Part shown: in pieces, positions 11,544-21,025 of the stretch | How the letters are laid out: each line of letters begins with the position of its first letter | Numbering within the stretch: position 1 is the first letter of the stretch | Assembly (NCBI RefSeq): GCF_030519475.1 | Contig: NZ_JAUMKD010000005.1 | Coordinates: forward strand, 310,001 to 374,000 | Source: Micromonospora sp. C28SCA-DRY-2 | GTDB lineage: Bacteria; Actinomycetota; Actinomycetes; Mycobacteriales; Micromonosporaceae | Length of the DNA: 64,000 nt | Reading direction: 5' to 3' | Notes under the pieces: model-generated | Seen by the model: only the letters and a program-made list of their open reading frames with translations | What the model was told of the DNA's origin: nothing | The model's database searches: none | Program-made: the position numbers and the translations under genes

Positions 11544-12551
11544 TCAGCAGCCGGTCCAGCGGACCGGGCTGATCCGGGTGCCGTTCTGGAAGCCGACCAC
11601 GATGCCGTTGTCCGAGATCGCGGTGGCCCCGATGCCGACGCCGGTGCCGCCGCCCGGCAGGACCACCGAGCCGGTGCCCCGGCTGATCCGGTCCCCACCG
11701 ACCACCACGCCGTGCCGGTTGACGTCGGTCAGCCACTCGAACCGGGGGTCGATGCCGATGCTGGCGCCACTGGTCAGGTCCCAGCGCACCTTGACGGTGT
11801 TCGGGCCGCCGAGGTCGACCCAGCCGATCGCGTACCGGCCGCCGGCGCCCAGCACCCGCGCTGACCGCGCACCCGGGACGGTCAGCTCCCGGACCTCGCC
11901 GTCCGGGGTGCGCACCCAGCCGGTGGGTTCGGTGAACGAGCCGCCCGTGCCGACGATGGTGCCGTCCTCGGTGATCCCGTCCGTCTGCCCGGTGGCGGGG
12001 GCGTCGAGGACCTCGACGGTGCCCGGTCGGGCGGCGGGCCACAGCAGCGGGAAGCTCTCGTTCGTCGTGGCGGAGGTGCCGTACCCGATGATGTCACCGG
12101 CGCCGTTGATCCCGGTCACCCAGATGCCGTACGAGGGCACCACGGGCAGGAACTCGACCCGGCCCGCCTGGTAGCGCCACGGCCGGCCGATGCTGTTCTC
12201 CCAGCCGTTGCCGACCACCACCCCGCTGGAGTTGACGTCGACCACCGTGTCGGTGATGGCGGACTCGACGGTGGTCAGCCGTCCGCCGTCCCAGACCAGC
12301 AGCAGCCGCTGGTTGACGCCACCGGTGGTCCGCAGCCCGGAACCGGCGATGTACCGGCCGCTCGGGTCGATGGCGTCGGCCGACGCCCGGTAGGAGTCCG
12401 CCGGGTAGGCCAGCGGGCGCAGGGCGCAGAGGCGGATGCTCCGGCCCGGGTCGGCGGTGGCCGCACCCGGCGTGCTGGCGACGCCGAGCGCGGCGGTCAG
12501 CAGGCCGGCCGCGACCCCGGCCAGGATCCGGCGTCGAGCGATCTGGGTCAT
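11544..12551 (-). CDS. Secreted repeat protein (HAF/propeller-like), 335 aa
   Basis: N-terminal signal peptide with a twin-arginine-like start (RRRILAG), a hydrophobic core and likely cleavage at ATA-DPG near residue 35. The mature part consists of repeated units of about 45 residues with the pattern DxxGxVVGxG.xxxxxRPWRW (for example NSSGVVVGNGWEN, NGAGDIIGYG, EDGTIVGTG, NRHGVVVGGD, SDNGIVVGFQNG), typical of HAF-type extracellular repeats expected to fold as a beta-propeller. ATG 12551 follows GGGAGGAA. No enzymatic motif; role outside the cell unknown. Confidence 0.75.
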   Translation of the reverse strand: MTQIARRRILAGVAAGLLTAALGVASTPGAATADPGRSIRLCALRPLAYPADSYRASADAIDPSGRYIAGSGLRTTGGVNQRLLLVWDGGRLTTVESAITDTVVDVNSSGVVVGNGWENSIGRPWRYQAGRVEFLPVVPSYGIWVTGINGAGDIIGYGTSATTNESFPLLWPAARPGTVEVLDAPATGQTDGITEDGTIVGTGGSFTEPTGWVRTPDGEVRELTVPGARSARVLGAGGRYAIGWVDLGGPNTVKVRWDLTSGASIGIDPRFEWLTDVNRHGVVVGGDRISRGTGSVVLPGGGTGVGIGATAISDNGIVVGFQNGTRISPVRWTGC

Positions 12552-12690
12552 GGGTTCCTCCCCCGTGTACGGCCCGGCTGTCCGGGCCTTGGCACACGCA
12601 AGACGCGTGGTCGCGGGGGAAGGTTGCGGCGCTGTCGGATCGGCGACCGGTCCGCTGTGGACCTCGGTCGCCCACCCGCCCGGCGGGCGG

Positions 12691-13410
12691 TCAGGCCGGG
12701 GTGTGCGCCACGTAGACGGTGTTGGCGGACTCCCCACCGGTCAGCGGGTTGGCGAACGGCACCACGTGCGCCCGTGCGGCGGTGAACACCTCGGCGAGGA
12801 CCGCCTCGAAGCCGGCGTCGGGCGGGTCGTCCGACCAGAGCGCGAACACCCCGTCCGGGTGCAGGCAGGCGGCGAGCCGGCGCAGCCCGTCGGGGGTGTA
12901 GAAGTCGGCGTGGCTCGGGTGCAGCACCTGGCGGGGGGAGTGGTCGACGTCGAGCAGCACGGCGTGGAACCGTCGCCCGGGGGCGTCCGGGTCGAGGCCG
13001 GTGCCGTCGGCGACAGCGGCGAAGAAGTCCGCCCGCACGAACCGGGTCCGCGGGTCGGTGGCCAGGCCGGCCGCGAAGGGCAGCAGTTCCCGCCGGTGCC
13101 AGTCGATGACGTCCTCGATCGCCTCCACCACGACCAGCGAGCGGACCCGGTCGTCGGCCAGCGCGGTGCGGGCGGTGTAGCCGAGGCCGAGGCCGCCGAC
13201 GACCACGTCGAGCGCCGGCCCGGCCAGCGCGGCCAGCCCCAGCCGGGCCAGTTCGATCTCCGCCACCGGGAAGAGGCTGGACATCAGGTACTCGTCGTCG
13301 AGCTTGACCTCGTACACCTCGGTGTCGAGGAAGGGGTCGCGGCGCCGGCGCAGGCTGATGGCGCCGATCGGGGTCTCCCGCCAGGCCAGTTCCTCGAATC
13401 GCGCGCTCAC
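12691..13410 (-). CDS. Spermidine synthase-like (class I SAM-fold) protein, 239 aa
   Basis: Rossmann core: LDVVVGGLGLGYTARTAL near 68 (nucleotide-binding glycine loop), VVVEAIEDVIDWHRREL near 95 with the acidic ribose-binding residue, and FHAVLLDVDHSP near 150. This is the layout of polyamine aminopropyltransferases and their spermine/spermidine-synthase-like relatives. GTG 13410 is the first start in frame with homology-like sequence. Whether it transfers aminopropyl groups or is a methyltransferase cannot be decided here. Confidence 0.75.
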   Translation of the reverse strand: MSARFEELAWRETPIGAISLRRRRDPFLDTEVYEVKLDDEYLMSSLFPVAEIELARLGLAALAGPALDVVVGGLGLGYTARTALADDRVRSLVVVEAIEDVIDWHRRELLPFAAGLATDPRTRFVRADFFAAVADGTGLDPDAPGRRFHAVLLDVDHSPRQVLHPSHADFYTPDGLRRLAACLHPDGVFALWSDDPPDAGFEAVLAEVFTAARAHVVPFANPLTGGESANTVYVAHTPA

Positions 13411-13546
13411 CGGCCGGGATGCTACCCGCCCGGGCGCCCGGCGCCGGTGCCGGCGCGCGGGCGGGCGGCAACGCATCGATCCGCCGTCGCCGGGTATGCG
13501 AGCTGGCCGAGGCCCCGGACGGGGGCCGGACGAGGGAGTACGCACA

Positions 13547-14560
13547 GTGGCGGAGATGCTGGCCGGACGGCTGCACCTGACGGAGCGGACGCTGCGCCTG
13601 GAGACGGTGCCGGTGCCCGAACCGGCGCCGGGGCAGCTGCGGATCAAGGTCGCGGCGGCCGGGGTGTGCCTGTCGGACGTCCACCTGATCGACGGCACGC
13701 TCACCCCGCTCTACCTGCCCGGCGACGTGGTCACCCTCGGCCACGAGGTGGCCGGTGTCGTCGACGCGCTCGGCGACGGCGTGGCGGGGTGGCAGCCCGG
13801 CCAGCGGGTGCTGCTCCAGGCGGGGGAGCGGGACCAGCGCGGCACCGTGTTCACCCGGGGCGTGGACTACGACGGCGGCTGGGCCGAGTACGCCGTGGCC
13901 AGCCAGGAGACCGTGGTGCCGATCCCGGACGAGCTGCCGTTCGAGCAGGCCTGCATCATCCCCGACGCGGTCTCCACGCCCTGGGCGGCGGTGACCGACA
14001 CCGGGCGGACCCGGCCCGGCGAGGCGGTCGCGGTCTGGGGCGTCGGCGGGCTGGGCGCGCACGCCGTGCAACTGCTGCGGCTGGTCGGCGCCGCCCCGGT
14101 GATCGCGGTGGAGCCGCTGGCGGCGGCCCGGGAGCGGGCGCTGAGCCTCGGCGCGGACGCCGCGCTCGACCCGGCCGACAACGCCTTCCGGGACACCGTG
14201 CTGGGCCTGACCGACGGCCGGGGGCTGGACGTGGCGTTCGACTTCGCCGGGGTCACCCCGGTCCGCGAACAGGCGCTCACCGTGCTCGGCCGGCGCGGGC
14301 GGCTGGTGCTGGCCGGGATCGCCAACCAGCCGGTGACGATCCCGTCGGACAGCTCGTTCAACTACCTCCGGCAGGCGGTGCTCGGGCACTACGGCTCGGA
14401 GGCCGAACACGTGGTGCAGCTGGTGTCGCTGGCCCGGCAGCGGCGGCTGGACCTGTCCGCCTCGGTCAGCGACGTGCTGCCGCTGGCCGAGGCGGAGCAG
14501 GCGGTGCGGCGGGTGCAGAGCAAGCAGGGCAACCCGATCCGGCTGATCCTGCGGCCCTGA
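13547..14560 (+). CDS. Zinc-binding alcohol dehydrogenase family protein, 337 aa
   Basis: MDR fold: GVCLSDVHLIDG near 36 (catalytic-zinc Cys), GHEVAGVVDALG near 63 (His-Glu), and the NAD(P)-binding VWGVGGLGAHAVQLLRLVGA near 163. The four-cysteine structural zinc loop is missing; in its place is a short QAGERDQRGTVFTRG segment. GTG 13547 lies 9 nt after GAGGGAG; an ATG at 13556 is a possible alternative. Substrate unknown. It faces the TauE gene end-on. Confidence 0.87.
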   Translation: MAEMLAGRLHLTERTLRLETVPVPEPAPGQLRIKVAAAGVCLSDVHLIDGTLTPLYLPGDVVTLGHEVAGVVDALGDGVAGWQPGQRVLLQAGERDQRGTVFTRGVDYDGGWAEYAVASQETVVPIPDELPFEQACIIPDAVSTPWAAVTDTGRTRPGEAVAVWGVGGLGAHAVQLLRLVGAAPVIAVEPLAAARERALSLGADAALDPADNAFRDTVLGLTDGRGLDVAFDFAGVTPVREQALTVLGRRGRLVLAGIANQPVTIPSDSSFNYLRQAVLGHYGSEAEHVVQLVSLARQRRLDLSASVSDVLPLAEAEQAVRRVQSKQGNPIRLILRP

Positions 14561-14570
14561 CCCGCGCCGG

Positions 14571-15479
14571 TCACCGGGCGGCGAGCGCCCGCAGGACGCG
14601 GCACACCGGCGCGGTGGTCGGCCCCCGCCGGCGCCCGCCGCACTCGGCGACGAGCAGCCGGGCGTACCCGGCCAGCAGGGCCGCCGCACCGAGGGCGACC
14701 CAGAGCAGCGGCTCGCCGCGGACCGGCGCGGGGAGCTGCTGCCCGAGCACGAACCCGCCCATCGCGAGTACGAACCAGCCGAAGGCCCGGCGCAGGACGT
14801 CGGCGGGCAGCCGCCCGGCGAGCCGGGCACCGGCGAGGCTGCCGGCGACCGCCGCCGCGGTCACCACGGCGGCCAGCCGCCAGTCGACGGTGACGCTGGC
14901 CAGGTAGCCGGCCAGGCCGGCGAAGGACTTCAGCGCGATGACGACCAGCGAGGTGCCCACCGCGACCGGCATCGGCAGGCCGCCGAGGAGCACCAGCGCG
15001 GGCACCACCAGGAATCCGCCACCCGCGCCGACCAGGCCGGTGACCAGGCCGACCACCAGGCCGTCGGCGACCACGCGCGGCAGCGGGAGCTGGCCGGGCG
15101 GCGGTGCCCCGGCGGCGTCCCGCCGGCCGCGGATCATCGCGGTGGCGGTGCCCAGCATCATCAGCGCGAACCCGGTGAGCAGCAGCCAGGGCGGGACGAA
15201 CGCGGCGAGCCGGCCGCCGGCGTACGCGCCGGCCATGCCGGCGGCGCCGAAGACCAGCCCGGTGCGCCAGCGGATCCGGCCGGCGCGGGCGTGCGGCACG
15301 GCGGCCACCGCGCTGGTCACCCCGACGACCAGCAGCGAGGTGGCGATCGCCTCCCGGGCCGGCAGGTCGGCGAGGTAGACCAGCAGCGGTACGGCGAGGA
15401 TCGACCCGCCGCCGCCGAGCAGCCCCAGGCTGACCCCGATCAGCACGGCGCCGGCGACGGTGAGGACCAGGCCGGTCAC
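14571..15479 (-). CDS. TauE/SafE-family sulfite/sulfur exporter, 302 aa
   Basis: Polytopic membrane protein with about eight hydrophobic segments and the two internal repeats of the family, GLLGGGGSILAVPLLVYLADLPAREAIATSL near 17 and GLVGAGGGFLVVPALVLLGGLPMPVAVGTSL near 155. Transports sulfite or related sulfur oxyanions or organosulfonates across the cytoplasmic membrane. GTG 15479 overlaps the upstream stop by 4 nt (GTGA). Its genetic neighbours (rhodanese, persulfide dioxygenase, CstR) point to export of sulfite made during sulfide detoxification. Confidence 0.9.
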   Translation of the reverse strand: MTGLVLTVAGAVLIGVSLGLLGGGGSILAVPLLVYLADLPAREAIATSLLVVGVTSAVAAVPHARAGRIRWRTGLVFGAAGMAGAYAGGRLAAFVPPWLLLTGFALMMLGTATAMIRGRRDAAGAPPPGQLPLPRVVADGLVVGLVTGLVGAGGGFLVVPALVLLGGLPMPVAVGTSLVVIALKSFAGLAGYLASVTVDWRLAAVVTAAAVAGSLAGARLAGRLPADVLRRAFGWFVLAMGGFVLGQQLPAPVRGEPLLWVALGAAALLAGYARLLVAECGGRRRGPTTAPVCRVLRALAAR

Positions 15480-16069
15480 GACCGGCCCGCGTCGGGCGCG
15501 CCGTCGCGCAACTGGCCGACCACGGTGTCGAGGTCGCAGCTGGCACCCCGGTTGTACGGCAGCCTGCCCAGCAGCATGCCCATCGCACAGGTGTTGGTGA
15601 CCGCGGCGCTGGTGAGCCCGGCGCCGATCGCGGCGGCCACCCACTTCGCGCCGGGCAGCACCACCGAGGCGAGGATGCTGGCCAGCACGATCGTGCCGGC
15701 GACCAGGCGGACCTGCCGTTCCAGGTCCCAGCGCGCCCGGCCCAGCCGGACCGGCGCCCGGGCGGCCTGCCAGGCGAGCATGCCGCCGTCGAGCACCCGC
15801 AGGTTGGGCAGGCCCGCCCCGGCCAGCGTCTGCCCGGCCCGCGCGGCGCGCGCGCCGGAGCGGCAGATGAGCACGACGTCGTCGTCGAGGTGGGCGCGCA
15901 GTTCGGCGCGGTGCTCGCGGAGCAGGTCCAGCGGCACGTTGTACGCGCCGGGGATGTGCGCGGTGTGGAACTCGCCCGGGGTGCGCACGTCGAGGATCCG
16001 GGGCGGGCGGCCGCTCTCGATCAGCTCGCGCAGGGTGGCCGCGTCCAGGGTGGCGGGTGAGGTGTCCAT
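15476..16069 (-). CDS. YgaP-like rhodanese with C-terminal membrane anchor, 197 aa
   Basis: Rhodanese domain in residues 5-110 with DVRTPGEFHTAHIPGAYNVPL and the catalytic-Cys loop LICRSGARAARA. Then comes a DUF2892-type hydrophobic hairpin (LVAGTIVLASILASVVLPGAKWVAAAIGAGL) as in Escherichia coli YgaP, a membrane-bound sulfurtransferase. Persulfide carried on the Cys can be handed on to the neighbouring enzymes. It is coupled to the TauE gene downstream. Confidence 0.9.
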   Translation of the reverse strand: MDTSPATLDAATLRELIESGRPPRILDVRTPGEFHTAHIPGAYNVPLDLLREHRAELRAHLDDDVVLICRSGARAARAGQTLAGAGLPNLRVLDGGMLAWQAARAPVRLGRARWDLERQVRLVAGTIVLASILASVVLPGAKWVAAAIGAGLTSAAVTNTCAMGMLLGRLPYNRGASCDLDTVVGQLRDGAPDAGRS

Positions 16070-16097
16070 GTCTCCTCGGGTCGGGTCGGCCCCCGCC

Positions 16098-16137
16098 GGT
16101 CGGCGGGTGCGGGGCAGGGTCGGCGGGTGCGGGGCAA
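16098..16137. repeat. 20-bp tandem duplication in a 187-bp spacer
   Basis: GGTCGGCGGGTGCGGGGCA occurs twice in a row with a 20-bp period and a degenerate third start. The surrounding spacer (16070-16256) contains no gene and no operator of the type found upstream of the persulfide dioxygenase gene. Confidence 0.8.
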
Positions 16138-16256
16138 GGTCGGTGGGCAGGGCGGGTGTTCGCGGGCCGGCGGGCGCGGCGGGCCACCCGGCCGGGCTGC
16201 TCCGGCCGGGGTGGCCCCGCCCGGCGGGCGCGGGACCGGGCCGGGCGATCCGGGCG

Positions 16257-17657
16257 TCAGGCCGGGTGGACGATGGGGAGACCGGCGCTCCCGGCCGCGG
16301 CGTACCGGTCGTCGATGACCACCACCCGCCGGCCGGCGTTGGCCAGCAGCGAGGCGGCGGCGGTGGCCCGGTAGCCCGAGCCGCAGTGCACCCAGACGGT
16401 GCCGGCCGGCACCTCGGCGAGCCGCTTCGGCAGGTCCGGCAGCGGCAGGTGCACCGCGCCCGCCAGGTGGCCGGCCCGCCACTCGTTGGTCATCCGCACG
16501 TCGAGCACCACGTCGGGCGCGGGCAGGCCGTCGGGGGTCCGGCCGGCCTGCGCGGCGGCCAGGGCGGCGAAGTCGGCGGTGGGCAGCTGCCGCAGGTCGG
16601 CGGGGTCGGCGGCCCACTCGGCGGGGGCGCCGGTCGCGGCGGCGGCCGGCCGGTCGATGCCGATGCGCACCAGTTCGCGCTGGGCGTCGGCGAGCTGCTC
16701 GGGCGTCTCGGCGAGCAGGGTGACCGGCACCCCCCAGTCGATCAGCCAGCCGAGCCAGGTGGACATCGGCCCGTCCAGGCCGAGGCTGACCGTGCCGGCC
16801 AGGTGCGTGGCCGCGTACGCCTTGCGGTTGCGCAGGTCGACCACCCACTGCCCGGCGGCGATCCGGTCGCGCAGTTCGGCGGCGTCCGCGCGGGTGGCCG
16901 GGGTGAGGTCGACCGGCGCCGGCCCGGCGGCGTTGGCCACCCCCATGTGGGCGTAGTACGCCGGGTAGGCGTCCAGGCCGGCCAGGATCTCGCTGACGAA
17001 CTCCTCGGCGGCCAGCCGCAGCACCGGGTTGACCTGCTTCTCCCGGCCGATGGTCGACTCCGGCGCGTCGGCCTGGGTCGCCGAGCAGAAGCTGCCGAAG
17101 CCGTGGGTGGGCCAGACCTCGGCGCCGTCGGGCAGCAGGTCGGCCAGCCGGCGGGCCGACGCGTGCTGGTGCCGGGCCAGGTCGTGCGCGTGCTGCGGGC
17201 CGAGCAGGTCCGGCCGGCCGGTCGTGCCGAAGAGCAGCGAGCCGCCGGTGAACACACCCGCCGGCGACCAGCCGCCGTCGTCGGCGGTGTCCAGCACGTA
17301 CGACAGGTGGTGGAAGGTGTGGCCGGGAGTGGCGACGGCGCGCAGCCGCATCCGGTGCGAGACCGGCAGCACGTCGCCGTCGGTCACCGGCGTGCGGTCG
17401 AAGTCGGCCCGCTCCGCGTCGGCCAGCAGGTAGCGGGCACCGGTCAGCTGGGCCAGCTGCCGGCCGCCGGAGACGTAGTCGTTGTGCAGGTGGGTCTCGA
17501 CGACGTGGGTCACCCGGACCCCGAGCCGGCCGGCGAGGGCCAGCACCCGGTCGACGTCGCGCTGCGGGTCGACGACGACCGCTACCTCGCCGTCGTGGGC
17601 CAGGTAGCTGCGGTCACCCAGCGACGAGGTGGTGATGACGGAGACCTGGACGGTCAT
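16257..17657 (-). CDS. Persulfide dioxygenase-type metallo-beta-lactamase with two rhodanese domains, 466 aa
   Basis: Residues 1-235 form an MBL-fold ETHE1-like domain: ETHLHNDYVSGG near 54 (His-x-His-x-Asp iron ligands), TPGHTFHHLSYVL near 110 and GSLLFGTTGRPDL near 143. Two rhodanese domains follow. The first (about 270-350) has no catalytic Cys. The second (about 375-460) has it in VWVHCGSGYRAT. This fusion resembles the CstB group, which oxidises persulfides to sulfite and thiosulfate. ATG 17657 lies 17 nt from a CstR-type operator, and the sulfite exporter and second rhodanese lie downstream on the same strand. Confidence 0.9.
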   Translation of the reverse strand: MTVQVSVITTSSLGDRSYLAHDGEVAVVVDPQRDVDRVLALAGRLGVRVTHVVETHLHNDYVSGGRQLAQLTGARYLLADAERADFDRTPVTDGDVLPVSHRMRLRAVATPGHTFHHLSYVLDTADDGGWSPAGVFTGGSLLFGTTGRPDLLGPQHAHDLARHQHASARRLADLLPDGAEVWPTHGFGSFCSATQADAPESTIGREKQVNPVLRLAAEEFVSEILAGLDAYPAYYAHMGVANAAGPAPVDLTPATRADAAELRDRIAAGQWVVDLRNRKAYAATHLAGTVSLGLDGPMSTWLGWLIDWGVPVTLLAETPEQLADAQRELVRIGIDRPAAAATGAPAEWAADPADLRQLPTADFAALAAAQAGRTPDGLPAPDVVLDVRMTNEWRAGHLAGAVHLPLPDLPKRLAEVPAGTVWVHCGSGYRATAAASLLANAGRRVVVIDDRYAAAGSAGLPIVHPA

Positions 17658-17674
17658 GGCCGATCCTTTCGGAA

Positions 17675-17690
17675 ATACCCCAGGGGGTAT
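17675..17690. promoter_or_regulatory. CstR/CsoR-type operator upstream of the persulfide dioxygenase gene
   Basis: ATACCCC, 2 nt, GGGGTAT: a perfect 7-2-7 inverted repeat of the GC-rich type bound by CsoR/CstR repressors. The same word overlaps the start of the repressor gene at 18043. Confidence 0.85.
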
Positions 17691-17762
17691 GCTATGGGCA
17701 GACGTCCGCCCGTGCGGCTACCCCGCCCCGGTGTGGTCACACCGGGACGGACGGAGGGCGGA

Positions 17763-18119
<357 letters not shown>

Positions 18120-18157
18120 TTATCCTGTGCCCCGACCGACTCGCCGGAAGGGATCCC

Positions 18158-19546
18158 ATGCCGTCGCGGCAGGACCAGCTGCACTCCTACCAGTTCACCG
18201 TCCAGCGGGCGGTCGCCGCGCTGGTCATGCGCGAGACCGACCCGGCGCAGTCGCCGTTCCGGCGGCTGGCCGGCGCCGCGCTGGCCAGTGTCCTGGTCGC
18301 GGCCATCGGGGTGGGCGGCGCCGCGCTCTACGGGTTGTTCGCCGGGGGCGGCACCAAGTGGCGCGACGCCGGCGCGGTGATCGTGGAGAAGGAGTCCGGC
18401 GCCCGGTTCGTCTACCGGGACCAGAAGCTGCACCCGGTGCTCAACTACGCCTCCGCGCTTCTGATCATCGGGGCGGACCGGCCGAAGACCGTCCTGGTCT
18501 CCCGCCGCTCCATCGACGGCGTGCCGCGCGGCCTCCCGCTCGGCATCGCCGACGCCCCCGACTCGCTGCCCGCCCCGGGCCGGCTGGTCACCGCGCCCTG
18601 GACGGTCTGCTCGGCGCCTCCGGCCCCGACCGCGCCGGAAGCGCCCCGATCGGCGCTGCTGGTCGGCGTCGACGCCGCCGGCGGCCGGCCGCTCGGCGAG
18701 GACGCGCTGCTGTTGCGGCACCCGGACGGCGGGCTGCACCTGCTCTGGCAGCACCGCCGGCACCTCGTCCGGGACGCCAACCGGGTGCTCGCGGCGCTGG
18801 CGGCCACCCGGGCCCGGGCGGTCCCGGTCGCCCCGGCCCTGCTCAACGTGCTCCCGGCGGGCGCCGACCTGGCGCCGCTGGCACTGCCCGACGAGGGTGA
18901 GCCCTCCGAGCGGGTGTCCGGCGCCCGGATCGGCGACGTCTACCTGGTGCGCAACTCCGGCGGCGGCCGGCAGTACGCCGTCGCGCTGCGCGACGGGCTG
19001 GCCGGGATCACCGAGCTCCAGGCCAGCCTGCTGCTCGCCCGTACCGGCCAGCGCGAGCCGGAGTCGATCACCCTGGGCCGGTTCGCCGCGCTGCCGAAGC
19101 TGCCCGACCTCGCGCCGACCGGCCCGGCCGCCCCGCCGACCGTGCCGCCGAGGCTGGCCGCCCCGGACGGGGCCGCGCTCTGCGCCCGGTTCGGCGACGA
19201 CGGCGCGGTGGTCGACGTCCGGCTCGGCGCGACCCTGCCCGACCTCGGGGCCACGCCCCGTACCCCGGCACCGGCCGGCGGCGGCGTGCTGGCCGACCAC
19301 GTCCTGGTCGAGCCGGGCCGGGGCGCGGTCGTCGAGTCGGTCGCCGCGCCCGGGGCGAGCGGCGGCGCGATCTCCGTCGTCACCGACCTGGGCCGGCGGT
19401 ACGTGCTGGCCGGCGGCGAGGTGCTCGGCATGCTCGGCTACCGCGACGTCCGGCCGGCCCGGTTGCCCGCCGGGCTGGTCAGCCTGGTGCCCGCCGGCGC
19501 CACCCTCGACCCCGCGGCGGCCCGGGTGGTGGCCGCCCCGACCTGA
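18158..19546 (+). CDS. eccB: Type VII secretion protein EccB, 462 aa
   Basis: Starts MPSRQDQLHSYQFTVQRAVAALV, the EccB cytosolic segment, then one membrane helix near 45-65 (LAGAALASVLVAAIGVGGAALYGLF) and a periplasmic R-repeat domain (KLHPVLNYASALLI near 100; paired repeats up to ARLPAGLVSLVPAGATLDPAAARVV). EccB is part of the ESX membrane complex. ATG 18158 follows GGAAGGG. No eccC, eccD, mycosin or WXG100 gene lies nearby, so it is an orphan relative to a full ESX locus here. Confidence 0.93.
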   Translation: MPSRQDQLHSYQFTVQRAVAALVMRETDPAQSPFRRLAGAALASVLVAAIGVGGAALYGLFAGGGTKWRDAGAVIVEKESGARFVYRDQKLHPVLNYASALLIIGADRPKTVLVSRRSIDGVPRGLPLGIADAPDSLPAPGRLVTAPWTVCSAPPAPTAPEAPRSALLVGVDAAGGRPLGEDALLLRHPDGGLHLLWQHRRHLVRDANRVLAALAATRARAVPVAPALLNVLPAGADLAPLALPDEGEPSERVSGARIGDVYLVRNSGGGRQYAVALRDGLAGITELQASLLLARTGQREPESITLGRFAALPKLPDLAPTGPAAPPTVPPRLAAPDGAALCARFGDDGAVVDVRLGATLPDLGATPRTPAPAGGGVLADHVLVEPGRGAVVESVAAPGASGGAISVVTDLGRRYVLAGGEVLGMLGYRDVRPARLPAGLVSLVPAGATLDPAAARVVAAPT

Positions 19547-19553
19547 GCGCCCG

Positions 19554-20156
19554 TCAGGCGGGGCGGCGCAGCACGGTCACCGCGAAGTCCGCGTCGTCCC
19601 GCCACGGGCGCAGGTCCCAGGTGGCGAAGCGGTGTTCCAGGCGCAGCCCGGCGGCCACCGCGTGGGCGTCGAACTCGGTCAGCGCATAGCCCCGGTCGGT
19701 GCCGAAGCCGACCACCATCACGCCGTCCGGACGCAGGTGCGCCGCGATCCGGGCCAGCACCGCCGGCTCGGTGCCCGGCGCGACGAAGGCCATCACGTTG
19801 CCGGCGACCACTGCCGCGTCGAACGGTTCGGGTTCGCCGGCCGCGGCCAGGTCCAGCTCGGCCAGGTCGGCGACCAGCCACCGTGGCCCGGGATGGTCGG
19901 CCCGGGCGGCCTCGACCAGCGCCGGGTCGGCGTCCACCCCGACCACCGTGTGCCCGCGGGCGGCGAGCGCGGCACCGACCCGGCCGGTGCCGCAGCCCGC
20001 GTCGAGGATCCGCGACCCGGGCGCCACCATCGCGTCCAGGAACCGGGCCTCACCGGCCAGGTCGGCGCCCTCGGCCGCCAGCCGGCGGAACCGGTCGATG
20101 TACCACTGCGAGTGCTCCGGGCCGGTGTCGGTGGCCCAGCGGGTGGGGTTGGCCAT
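19554..20156 (-). CDS. SAM-dependent methyltransferase, 200 aa
   Basis: Class I methyltransferase: motif I ILDAGCGTGRVGAALA near 50, acidic DADPALVEAA near 75, and motif FDAAVVAGNVMAFV near 113. Generic small-molecule methyltransferase fold; substrate unknown. Its stop faces eccB 7 bp away. Confidence 0.83.
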   Translation of the reverse strand: MANPTRWATDTGPEHSQWYIDRFRRLAAEGADLAGEARFLDAMVAPGSRILDAGCGTGRVGAALAARGHTVVGVDADPALVEAARADHPGPRWLVADLAELDLAAAGEPEPFDAAVVAGNVMAFVAPGTEPAVLARIAAHLRPDGVMVVGFGTDRGYALTEFDAHAVAAGLRLEHRFATWDLRPWRDDADFAVTVLRRPA

Positions 20157-20186
20157 GCCCCCAACGCTATCGAGGCCGCCGCGGCG

Positions 20187-20801
20187 TCAGGGCAGCCGGG
20201 CCACCGTGATGAACTCGTTGTAGGTGAAGAGCTTGCCGAACGCGCGGGGGAACGGGAACGAGTACTGCCGCTCGACGGTCAGCCCCAGGTCGCGGCAGGT
20301 CTCCGCCGCCTCGGCGAAGCCGACGAACCGGACGTGCGTCGCGTCGCTGCGGTAACCGCGCTCCTGCGGGGTGATGAACACCGCCCGGCCGCCGGAGCGG
20401 AGGTACGGCAGGTACATCGAGATCACCTCGCGGGCCTGCTCGGCCGGCATGTGTTCGAGCAGGTGCGCGGCGAGCATCGAGTCGAAGGCGCCCGGGCGGG
20501 CGTACTCGGAGGCGAGGAACTCCTCGGTGGTGTACGCCTCCAGCCCGAGCTCCCGGCAGTGCGCCACCGAGGTGGGGTTGTGGTCCACGCCGACGCTGTC
20601 GCGGCCCAGGTTGATCAGGTTGCGACCGAGGCCGGAGCCGACGTCGAGGGTGCGTCCCAGCTGGAGCCGGCGCAGGTTCCAGCGGTAGGGCGCCTGCACG
20701 TCGAGCACCTGCTTCCACCGGGCGCCGCCCAGTCGTTGCAGCCGGCGGGTGTAGTCCTCGCCCGCCGTGCCCGTGTGGTTCTCCTGCCCTGTCTGACTCA
20801 T
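20187..20801 (-). CDS. SAM-dependent methyltransferase (UbiE/BioC-like), 204 aa
   Basis: Motif I TLDVGSGLGRNLINL near 51, GVDHNPTSVAHCRELG near 70, FDSMLAAHLLEHM near 105 and a GGRAVFITPQERGY segment near 137. Methionine start preceded by AGAGGAA. It is probably co-directional with, not coupled to, the next methyltransferase gene (30 nt apart). Substrate not predictable. Confidence 0.83.
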   Translation of the reverse strand: MSQTGQENHTGTAGEDYTRRLQRLGGARWKQVLDVQAPYRWNLRRLQLGRTLDVGSGLGRNLINLGRDSVGVDHNPTSVAHCRELGLEAYTTEEFLASEYARPGAFDSMLAAHLLEHMPAEQAREVISMYLPYLRSGGRAVFITPQERGYRSDATHVRFVGFAEAAETCRDLGLTVERQYSFPFPRAFGKLFTYNEFITVARLP

Positions 20802-20939
20802 CGCCGGTTCCTCTATCTGCGTCGGTAGAAGCTGGTGCGCGTCGCGGCCGGTCCACGCGCGGCGGGTCGACCGGGTCGCCCCCGGCCGCCCGGGGCGGGC
20901 CGGCCCCGATGCTACGGCCTACGGGGCGGCCTGTGGGGT

Positions 20940-20955
20940 AACTGACCGGCCAGTT
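20940..20955. promoter_or_regulatory. Inverted repeat in the 224-bp spacer before the sugar ABC operon end
   Basis: AACTG-A-CCGG-C-CAGTT, a near-perfect 16-bp palindrome. The spacer 20802-21025 holds no gene; this is its only ordered element. A TetR-type operator is possible; nothing here proves it. Confidence 0.25.
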
Positions 20956-21025
20956 TGTGCGGGTGTGCGCCGGGTGACCGGGTGGTCGGCGGGGCGTCAC
21001 CGGCGTCCGCCCCGCCGACGGCCCG

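Noticed and set aside
16098-16137. CRISPR-like repeat
   Set aside because: Only two full adjacent copies without unique spacers; a simple tandem duplication. No CRISPR array was found anywhere in the window.
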